Source of the DNA: Sphagnum compactum
Lineage: Eukaryota; Bryophyta; Sphagnopsida; Sphagnales
Direction of reading: 5' to 3'
NCBI GenBank assembly: GCA_965153455.1
Contig: OZ234496.1
Span: 930,001 to 994,000 of the forward strand
DNA: 64,000 nucleotides
This document shows positions 50,584 to 60,500 of the stretch, one piece after another. Made by a program: the position numbers and the translations under genes. Position 1 is the first letter of the stretch, and each line of letters opens with the position of its first letter. The notes under the pieces are model-generated. The model saw only the letters and a program-made list of their open reading frames with translations, did no database searches and was not told the origin of the DNA.

Positions 50584-51196
50584 GAATCTTTTATATCCGC
50601 TGCAGCACCTTGGCACTGCATCTCCGAGATCTTGCGAAACCAAGCAGATGGCGAGAATGAATACAGAAATGTCTTTTTTGGTCCAGAGCTTGCTTGCTTG
50701 CTTGCAGGGAGAACTTAGAGATGGTTTGCTACATGGACAGGAGGAGGCAAGAAGAAGAAGCTTCTTCACACCATTGTCTTTTCTCCAGCACCCATGAGAG
50801 AGAGAGAGAGAGAGAGAGCGCTTGACTGTTGGGATTCGGAATCTTAGAAAGGACTTTTGGGTGATTCTTTTCCGGGATTCCCAGTGGTTGACCAAGAAGC
50901 CCGTGCCATGGAAACGACAAGCTAAGAGTTGACAAATAAAGCCGCGTGAGAATCCAGTACTGTAGCTCTTGTACAAGAGGGTTTTCTCTTTTCAGCAGCA
51001 TAAGAAAGAAAGAAACAAACAAAGCAAGCAAGAGCTTCCCAAACAGATCCTGCAATAAATCTATCGATCTAGAGACAGACAGACAAACAGACAGACGGTG
51101 GTGCAGAATTTCTCCCTTTGTATGCAAGCAAGCTTGAGAGAGGCACAGACACACAGAGAGACAGAGACAGAGACAGCGAGAGGGAGGGCAGTCGCG
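50584..51196. promoter_or_regulatory. shared divergent promoter of the TilS and ITPK genes, rich in GA-type repeats
   Basis: The two start codons lie 613 bases apart, head to head. The interval is packed with short repeats: GCTTGCTTGCTTGC near 50690, a 23-base GA tract at 50796-50818, AAGAAAGAAAGAAA near 51003, GACAGACAGACA near 51070 and a CAGAGACAGAGACAG run at 51150-51175. Such purine-rich leaders are common in plant promoters, and GA tracts can be bound by BPC/GAGA-type factors (known of plants; inferred here). No convincing TATA box was seen. Confidence 0.6.
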
Positions 51197-52759
51197 ATGT
51201 CGTCGTCTTCGGCGGTGAAGGGTGTGTTGTTGGATGCGGCGGTTCTGCGGGGAGCGGTGGCGGATGAGAAGCTGCTGTACCGGCTGCGCTTCTCCAACCT
51301 CCAGCTCGGTGTGTTGCAGGCGGAAGCGCAAGTGCAGAAGACGAAGGAGGACTGGGGTTTGTGGGACGGAGTGAAATTGGTGGTGGTGGGAGAGAAGGAG
51401 GAGGAAGCTCTGGAGGCAATACAACGGCAGTGGGAAGTGCCTGCATCTTCGTCCGTTTTCGTGACCAGAGCAGCAGCAGCGGGAGGAGCGTCAGAAGAGG
51501 ACAAGCTGCTGCTGGAAGATAAGCTGAAGGAGAAGGGATGGAGAAGCCTGGTGGTGCTCGGCGGCTCTTCTTCTTCCTCTTCTGCGGGGGAAGATGTTCT
51601 GCTGCAGCTGGAAGATCTTTTCCTAGCATTGGCGAGATTGAACAAGAAGGCGCTGGGTGATGGAGGAGACAAGCTTGTCGTCGTCGGGCACTCTATGAAA
51701 TGGAGCCGGGAGAAGGACTTCCTGAAGAGAGGAGCACTACCGTTTGTACCGCTGCCGCAACAAACCATCACTGCCAACCACGCCTCCTTGAGCTTCATAC
51801 CCATTCAGCTAGATCGTCCTGTGGAGCCGCAGCTAGCAGCAGTGGATCTAGTCCTCCATAAAGCGACTGACGAGATCGTGAGCATTGCACAAGACCCAAC
51901 AGCGACGGTTGCAGAGCGCATCACATTCTCAGAGGGAGTACAGAAACTGCAGCGGTATCTGGAGGCAAATCCGCAGTTGCCTGTAGTGGATCCGATCAAG
52001 AACATCATGCCGCTTCTCGACAGAGCTGCGACTAGAAACCTTCTGGAGGATTTGGGTGATGCGAGAGTGAGCAGCCGCACTGTGGTGCGAGCTCCTCGGT
52101 CTGTGGAAGTCAAGAATCTGGAGCACCCACAGCAGTTGGAGGAAGCTCTTCTCCATGTGAGTTTTCCCACCATTGTGAAGCCCCTCATGGCTTGTGGTGC
52201 CTCTGAAGCTCACACCATGGCTGTTGTGTTCAAGAAAGAAGGCTATGAAGGTCTGCAGGTGCCCATGCCAGCTGTCATCCAAGAGTATGTGGATCATGGC
52301 TCCTGTGTGTACAAGTTCTATGTGTTGGGTAAAAAGGTCATGCATTCTTGTCGAAGATCCATGCCCAATGCTGCTTCCCTTGCTGTCTCCTCGGGTTCTT
52401 CCAACTCTGAGATGTCAGCCCTTGTCTTCGATAGCCTCAAATCCCTTCCTATGAGCTTCACAGCAGCAGAGGAGAGTAGCAAAAACCCACAAGCAACAGC
52501 AGCAGCAAATCAAGTGGTTGAGGGAGATGGATCTTTGGATTTGGAGGCGGTGGAAGCTGCGGCAGCTTGGTTGCGCACCAAACTTGGGCTCACTATCATT
52601 GGCTTTGACATTGTGGTGCAAGTGGGAACATTGGATCATGTGATGGTGGATGTGAATTTCTTCCCATCTTTCCGAGATGTTCCAGATGTGGAAGCCATTC
52701 CAGCATTCTGGAGTGCGCTTCTGAATGCGCACAAAGCCAAGACTTTGCAAACCATCTGA
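51197..52759 (+). CDS. inositol-tetrakisphosphate 1-kinase, ITPK4-like
   Basis: The product, 520 residues from a single exon, belongs to the inositol 1,3,4-trisphosphate 5/6-kinase family with an ATP-grasp fold. These kinases phosphorylate inositol tris- and tetrakisphosphates in the cytosol and feed phytate and pyrophosphate synthesis. The length and the N-terminal VKGVLLDAAVLRG segment place it with the long plant ITPK4 type rather than the ~320-residue ITPK1 type. Visible motifs: HKATDE at 221-226, IVKPLMACG at 326-334, QEYVDHG from 362 and the metal-binding DVN at 485-487 followed by FFPSF. An in-frame ATG at 51122 would add 25 residues of repeat-encoded text (THRETETETARGR). I prefer 51197 because the family's conserved N-terminus begins there and the context (GTCGCGATGTCG) is good. 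Codon use is noticeably GC-richer than in its neighbours. Confidence 0.95.
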   Translation: MSSSSAVKGVLLDAAVLRGAVADEKLLYRLRFSNLQLGVLQAEAQVQKTKEDWGLWDGVKLVVVGEKEEEALEAIQRQWEVPASSSVFVTRAAAAGGASEEDKLLLEDKLKEKGWRSLVVLGGSSSSSSAGEDVLLQLEDLFLALARLNKKALGDGGDKLVVVGHSMKWSREKDFLKRGALPFVPLPQQTITANHASLSFIPIQLDRPVEPQLAAVDLVLHKATDEIVSIAQDPTATVAERITFSEGVQKLQRYLEANPQLPVVDPIKNIMPLLDRAATRNLLEDLGDARVSSRTVVRAPRSVEVKNLEHPQQLEEALLHVSFPTIVKPLMACGASEAHTMAVVFKKEGYEGLQVPMPAVIQEYVDHGSCVYKFYVLGKKVMHSCRRSMPNAASLAVSSGSSNSEMSALVFDSLKSLPMSFTAAEESSKNPQATAAANQVVEGDGSLDLEAVEAAAAWLRTKLGLTIIGFDIVVQVGTLDHVMVDVNFFPSFRDVPDVEAIPAFWSALLNAHKAKTLQTI

Positions 52760-52794
52760 AATGGTAAGCAGCACAAGCAACCTTCCCAAACTTT

Positions 52795-53075
52795 GGGGTT
52801 TCCTTCCTAGTTGTCTTCTCCTTTTGATTCTCATGGATGAACAAAAAGGGTTTTTGTCAGCCAGTTTTCCAAAAGAAATGTGAAAACATGGCTTTCCTTC
52901 CTAGTGGCCTCCCTTTTGGGTCTGATGAACAAAAGGGGTTTAATGTATAAGCCAGTTTTCAAAAAGAAATGTGAAAATGTGACTTTCCTTCCTGGTCTTC
53001 CCCTTTTGATTCTGCGGAACCAAGGGGGTTTCATGTATGAGCCAGTCTTCTGAAATAAATGTGAAAATGCACAAC
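52795..53075. repeat. three ~92-bp tandem units in the ITPK 3' region
   Basis: The anchor TTTCCTTCC starts at 52799, 52893 and 52984. Each unit then has 'ccttttgatt/gggtctg', 'gaacaaaagggg' and 'gccagttttc...aaatgtgaaaa'. The array begins about 35 bases after the stop codon, so it is likely transcribed as 3' UTR. Confidence 0.85.
53054..53059 (+). terminator. candidate polyadenylation signal AATAAA
   Basis: AATAAA lies about 295 bases after the ITPK stop codon, at the end of the last 92-bp unit. Plant polyadenylation signals are loose, so this is only a candidate. Confidence 0.35.
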
Positions 53076-54515
53076 ACAAGGAAATCCTGGAACCTCCCCA
53101 TGACCAGCAGCAAATAGAAATCTCTCTTAATGTGGGGTATTTGACCAGATGCTTGGCAGAATTGCAGCCACAGGTATCCTTCACAGTTGGAGCCAAGCAT
53201 CTATGTCGAAGTGGTGGTGGTGCATGTAAAAGTGCTGAATCCTGTGGAGAGGGTTCAACAGTTTAAGCACAGTTATGGTTGGTGTATTGAGTGAGCCCCA
53301 TGGCTTTGGACTAACAGCCAAACCGGCAACAGATAATGGATCTACAGTTTTTTTATTCTGGCAGGGATGATGCTTGCAGCAGCATATTCATGGTTTGTTC
53401 ACACAATCGCACCAAGAAATGCATGGTGTGATTGTGTTACTCTGTCATCATCTCATTGGTGATGATGCAAACAAAAGGTCTCAATTAGTTTTTTATCCTT
53501 GATTTTCACCCACTGCCTTTTGATGTGATTTGTTATGGTTGTAAAACAGACACTTGCCTGCACTGCCAATGATTGACTGGCTCCAGAGCAAGAGGCAGCA
53601 GTAGAGGGATTTTGCTTGTACGCCGGAGGAGAAGGCAAAACAATAAATGGTTTAATTATTTGTGTGGCATCTAGATCTTATATGTGAAACCATACTATTT
53701 GTGTGTTTTATTAGTTCCATCACTAACTTGTCCCAGGTTTGTTGTTTTGCAAGGGAGTTCATTAAGAGCAATGATAGAGCAGAGCTGAAAATTTATTTCA
53801 AGAGTACCCAGTAGGAAGTATGTGTTGATATCAAAGCCCTATATCTTAGTCATAACCAATGATTTCATAAGCAGAAAACATGGATGTTGAGCTTGCTTCA
53901 AATACCCACTTGTTTCATGCAACATTTTGGGAATTATTTAATGTCAAACATTTGTATAGTATTGTAAAGATAATGATGTCTGTAAGAAGTGGTCATACCT
54001 ACCTACAGACCTATGCTTCCCTCTAACAAGCCTATTCCATCATCATCCCTCCCAACCTTCTTGGCCAAAACAGGAGTGGAGTGGACACATATCCAATCCC
54101 TTACTTAGATGAGTTGGTAAAAACATTGTACATAAACCCTTGCAAATCACTTGTTTGGAAAGCTTGTTATCTGGCAAATGACTTGCTAAGTTTTCTCTAG
54201 CTTACACTTTTGCAGCCCATTCAGTGAAATCCATTAGTAGCATGATGGTTGAGGAAAACCATTAATTAATTCAAAGCACTAATTGATCTATCAGCTTCAG
54301 GGCAGCATCTGGAAGAGAGAAATTAGGGTTTTACAATGTGCTAGATGAAAACAGGGGAATTTATGTAGTCTAAGAGATGATTCAGCTGCCCCTCCTGTTA
54401 AACTTTTCCTGCTTTGATCAATAATCAAATCTTTTGTGTGCCTCCAGTAGACAAACAATCTTAACTGGTGGCAATTGAACTGGGTTTAGACTAGAATTTA
54501 TAATAATTAAGAGAT
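53076..54515. other. intergenic region between convergent ITPK and PA200 genes
   Basis: No ORF of interest on either strand. It should contain the 3' UTR of the PA200 gene. No repeat or transposon terminus was noticed. Confidence 0.6.
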
Positions 54516-57500
54516 TTAAGCAAAGTAAGATGCTGCTGATGTCAAGTCCGACAATACCTGTACAGAGAACAAAAATAAAACACCAAAGAAAAGAAAAGAA
54601 AGAAAAGTAATTAGTTGCGAGAAAATCATAACCAAAGTCGAGATGCATGATTTGAAGTGAATAACAAATTTAACCCCAGAAACAGATTAGTCCCTACAAC
54701 TGAAATTAGGACTAACTTGGGTAATTCCCAAAACCCGAAACCTAAGACAATTTGCAGCTTTCATGGGAACAACAAACCTGCAATTGTGCAGTTTTAGTGA
54801 CCACAATCAATGAGCTGCAAAACTACATATTTCTTCTCATACTTGCAAATTCAACAAACTAGCAAAATTGATATTTAGATAAACCCACAAAAGTTGCAAG
54901 TACATGAAGCTCTCTTATGAAGCTCTTAAGAAGCTCTCATTTACTACAATTGTATGATTGGCATGTAGGAAAAGACCATAAAGCGTGGGGAGAAAATTCA
55001 CCTCTAATTGCTCTTCAGTGAAAGAGTGCTGTTGAAATTCCCATGTATCCAAATGGGTGCGTCTGAATTCTGAAACTGTCTTTGTGACAGTTCCTCTAAT
55101 TGGCCATGACTCTTGATGGAATCGTGCAAGCACCGTAACCATCTCTGGCAACCACCTGTGTCATTCACCTAAACCTCTTAGCATATCCCATATAAATCAT
55201 TCCCCTTCTTCTTGATGCTCTTTCAGTGGAACATCACAGTTCAACCTAGGAGCAGTTTCCAAACTCAAAAAACACCATTGTGCTTGATACACTACAAAAT
55301 TCATGACCATAGAAGATGGAACACATCTCATTTATCTTTTGGTTCCCTTGGTGTTTCTCTAGTTTCTGGGTTAATTGTGGGTAATTTCAACAATACCCAT
55401 CTAGAGCACAACTGAAAATAGTGGGCGGGTTTGTCTTTTTTTTTGTGTACCCAGGCATGTCATATGGCACTGAAAGCACACAAGCTGCTACACCCAATAT
55501 CACTCCATGTCTTTGGGGCATAGTAGACAGACTTGAGGGTTCTCTCCTGCCACAACCAAAATAGAAAATATCGAATTTTCTTTCTTATAACTAATTCGGT
55601 TCTGATGATAATTTCACAAAATCACTTCCTTTCCAAAATTTGCTAGGAAAAATCTCCTATTTGCTTAGACCCAATTTCACCTTATTATTATGAATTCTCT
55701 TTGGACAACAAAGAGATTGTAAATCAGCAAGTATTTAAAATGCAACAATGAATATGGGATTTATTGCCAGTTTTCTTCTCTAACTGTTAAGAGTGGTGGA
55801 AGAAATCCATGGGCTTTAAATTGAAAAGAATACCTTTTTAATAATAATATAATATAATAAATTAGTACTATAAATTATTTAAAATTTATTAATCATTTAT
55901 TATTATATAATATAATAATAATAATAATAATGAACCTTTTTTTGAGCTTAGTAGCTGCTTGAAGGGAAACGGCAGCCTCCAGAGATTCCTTACGGAAAAC
56001 CTCTGCAAGCTTACTCCCTGCTCCTTTCATTAGACCTGCCAATGTTGATGACGCCAACTCTCTCACCTACAAATCCATATATTGATTGCATTGAATTTCA
56101 TCAGCTCCCAACAGTAGGTGTACACAATAAAACTCTTGTGAGTATTGAGAAATCTCCCAATACTCCAACACCACGTGTAGTAGTAAATGTACTATAATAG
56201 TAATTTATCCGCAAAGAAATTCACTACATTAGAAATTTATAATTTATCTATAATAGAAAATATTTCCTGTTTTCAAAGACCATGTTCAATTAATAAGACC
56301 TAAAGCCTTACCTCAACTTGCGGGTCAAAAAGAAGCTGATGAACTTTGCTCCATAGACGAGCCAAATACAAGGGTGGCATGACAAACGTGTGTCTGAAAA
56401 AACAAAAGAAAGCAAGAAAGAAGGCAATCAAAATAACACCTCTATGGTTTTTCTGGGCTATGGTTGTTATTTTTAATGACTATTACAAAAAACTCCACAA
56501 TCTTGGGTTTTCTTCTACTTACAGAACCAGAGGATAGACACACACCATCATCATAATAAGGAAACTCTCAGATTCACACAAAGTACATTTTGGATTTAGG
56601 GTTTAGGGTATAGGGTATAGGGTTAGTTTTGAGTCTGAGAGCAAAAAAGCTGAGACAACAAAAGGAACGCAGTCAATCATTCATTTGTGGTGTTTAATAT
56701 TAGTTAGTCATAGGGGCTTAGGGTTTAGGGTTTTGTGTACCTAAAGACAAGGGGTGACAAGAATGTCAAAGCAGCAACCCGGGTGTGCCAGTTGGATTGA
56801 TCAGCAGCAGATAAAACTGCCTCTGCCACTTCAGGCAATTGCTCTTCAGAAAACGCTTGCCACATTAAGAGCTGCATCGTCAATTTTGCAAGTGCTTGCA
56901 CATCCTTATCCCATGTATCCTGTGTAAAATTGCCCCCACCAATCAAATGTCAGATTATTGTTTAGAAAAATGTGATACTGCAAATGTCATAATTGCTCGA
57001 AGAGAACCATCAACCTTTCAAATAAAATCCAGAGGAATAGCACAATGCATCCAGAGAAAAAACTCCCAAAAAATTTCAGCAATTAAAAACTCCGGAGCAA
57101 ATTTCAAAAACTCCAGCCCAAATTTCAGAACTCAAGGGGAACTTCAACAAATTCAAAACTCCAGAAAAAATTTCAACAAATTCCATAACATCCAGGTTGA
57201 CAGAAGAAGTACTACCTGCAAGGCAAGTACAGGTTGGAGGAGCCTGAGAAGGACTGGCATGAGCACTGCTGCATTCCCTGATCTTATTGCCGCCACCACA
57301 AAATGCAATGCCTGGATGATGATCAATTTCCAATAAGAAAAAGAATTTACTAGTTTTAAGGCCCAAAACCCAAATCATGAATCTCCAAACTAAATCTGAG
57401 ATCCATCAACAAGAACCCTGAGCAGCATCAAAAAACCCTAAATCCTAAACTTCCAAGAACACTAAACCCCAAACCCTCAAATCTTGGAACTTAATATGAG

Positions 57501-60500
57501 ATCCATCAACAAGAAAGTAGAAATCAACAATACATGGCTGTTAGTTTCAAGATTTAGGGTTTTGGTTTAAGGTTGAGAACCCTAACCCCTAAAACCTAAT
57601 GTCCAAGAATCATGAAACCTAAACCCTAAATCTTGAAACTAATAGCCATGTATTAAGAGAGACAGAGACAGAGAAGGAAGGGGGTGGGGAGGTAATCATT
57701 ACAGTTTCAATGCACTTGAGAGCTTCTTTGGAGGAATCACTGGAAGTGTCGTCATCAGCACACATCTTGCTCACACCTGCTGTGCCTTTGCTCTGAATAA
57801 CAATTACTGCTGATTCTGCACTCTCCACTAACATGGTGCTCCAATCCTTAATCTTACTTCCCATTATATGGCCTTGGTTAACTTGGCTTGAGCCCAAGAT
57901 GTTGGCACCGAGTTTACAAATAAGACCACCCACTGCATCTCTCACCTGTATCAATATCTCAATGTCACATTCAACCATGCAACAACAAAAAATCCAACTT
58001 CCTTGAAAAAATTGAAACAAAGAGGGCTTATGAATTTTTTCGCAGGTTAGATAGAGGATTGCATGCAGGAAAAAGTGCTGTACAAACAAAAAAGAAATTC
58101 AGGGTTTTTTCTGTACCTGGGGTGCAGGATGACTCATATATTCCAACACTTCACCGAGAAGTTTGATCTGGAAGTCAATTTCTGTGTCAGATCCGAGCTC
58201 AAGAAGTGATGCCTGTAGTAGCATGAGGCGCTTGCTAACAAGACTCGTAGCGCTGCCTGGAGGTAAAGGCTCAGCAATACACTCAAGAACACATGATCTC
58301 AAAACTGGAACATGTCGCCCACTTCTTCCTTTTCCTCCAACTGCAAGTCGTACGCAAGCAGCCCACTCACATGCTGATTCCACTGTCGTGTGCAGCAGCA
58401 CTTTCCATAGTAGAGGACGTAACCAGCTATGCCAAGCTTCCACCACACAAGGCATGTCTGAGCGTAACAATCCACTGATGATTTCAGCAGCTATGCATTG
58501 CTGGCTACGATCTTCTACAGCATTTGCTGCCTCCTCTAATGGTGTTCTTAATTCTTGTAGCACTAAGGAGCCACATTCTCTGACAAGAGACTTGAAGAGC
58601 TTTGCATACGAATAATTAAACTGCTCTCCTCGACTGTTGGAATCCCACGTCCTGGTGTACGGCCATTCACGCTTGGTTGATGGCATGAAAGATGTGAGAC
58701 CCACATCATTCAGATTTGATGACTGGTATGTTTGTCCTTCGGCGTAGTTGTGGTCTAATGCCAGATGTTTCACAATCCTCTTCCCAAATCCCGGATTCTT
58801 GAATGCAGACGATATGGTGCTTTCCATTGAATAGCATTCATTGTTGTTCTTCTTGTTGTTTTGTGTCTGGGTGGTGAGGTGCATTCCTGACACTTTAGAG
58901 ATACCGCTACAAAGTGGTTTCAGAGCTGATGATGGCACAAGAATCAAGAGAGCGAGCACTGACAATAGACGTAGAGCTGGTAAATCGCTCGTCAGATTGT
59001 TCAGAAATTCACCTGCAAAAATCATACAAAAACCAACAGCCCCCACCACCGCTCTCACAATGCAAATCACAGATCTTAAACCCTAAATTGCATCTTAACC
59101 TAATCAAAGATTTAGTACAAAAATCACAATCTTAGAAAACTTGCTGTCCTCCTTTCTCAGAGAAACACATAATTCTTTGAGATCTTGTGGGCAACAGGTA
59201 TTCTCTGAGATTTGGCAGAAACATGTATTTCTCTGAGAAAAAATCCCTCACTTGTCAATAAAATAACAAAACAAAAACAACCACTGACTGTTGGGTACCA
59301 TGAAAACCATACCAGCAATACTTTGTCGTGTCTTATATGCAATACTTCTTGCATCTTGCAAACCATTGCACAGGGTTGAAGGAGTTGGCAATGCTAAAAA
59401 CAGAAGCATTCCATGAGCCATAAGAACATATCTGTTGCAACAACCCACAACTTAGCCATGAAACCAAGTTGGAACCCTAAACACTAAACCCTGAACCCTT
59501 CTTCTGAGGGCGAAGCTGTAAATGCACATATTTCCATAGCAAGAACAGTGGTAAATCAAAGGACCCATTACAAAACAAAGATTCAGGAAATAGCAACTTG
59601 ATGTTTTTCCAAGTGTTTTTAGAACTCTGGTTGGTAGGGAGAAGGTGCTTGTTACCTACCGCCAATGAGAGGAGCCTGTGCCTGTTCCAGTAGCCTCCAC
59701 TTTCTCCTTCAAGTAAGCAATGAGTGCACTGTACGTCATTCCATCTAAATCTTCTCTGCCGTTGCCACCACTGGAGCTCAAAAGCATGTCTACAGGAACT
59801 CCTTTAAACAGCAAATTGAACCACAAAAACAGCTGGCTCATCGTCATCCATCATCATCATACCACAGGTTCAAGAACACTACATGTCAGTTTGGTAATCT
59901 TTTACAAAAGATACTCAATACTATTGACTACAACACCACCCCGAACTTGCTAAATCCGGGATTTGTAAATCCCCATGAGCGACAAGCAATAAGAGCCAAT
60001 GGGGGACGATGTGAAATGCAGTCTGACAACACTTCCAAAATTGCACATTCAAGGAGAGTGTACTATGGTGAAAATCTTATGGTGTCAAGAAGGTATTGGA
60101 GAAGATGGGAAATGATAGCACAAACCTCAGTGATGGCATCTTGTGTCTTCACAGTTTCAATATGTGCACTGTTTTCCACAGACCCCAAGAACAAAAGCAT
60201 CCAAATAATCAGTGCCAACTTGGTATACACCTTGATACACAGACACAAAGAGATTGATTTCCTTGGGAAGGAGGAAGGGAGGGAGGGAGGCACACACTCT
60301 GCATACAATGGTTGCAGGAAGCAAAGCATTACATACATCCCAAAACGTCTCATAGCTGCAAAAATGGAAATTACTAACCTGCTAAGCAAAGCGAGAAGAA
60401 AAGATGACATTGAGTTCCAGTCCTGCAGTAGTCACCCAAAAGAATTAGATTCCCTAATTCCTAAAATCCAATCCAAGCTGCCATGCATCAGAGAACACAA

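Noticed and set aside
51122-51196. Upstream in-frame ATG extending the ITPK protein by 25 residues
   Set aside because: The extension translates a CAGAGA-type repeat, and the family's conserved start aligns with 51197. Kept only as an alternative start.
50729-51804. Long minus-strand ORFs (231, 247 and 186 codons) opposite the ITPK gene
   Set aside because: They are antisense shadows of the GC-rich ITPK coding region and the repeat-rich promoter; composition is dominated by Ser, Pro and Leu runs.
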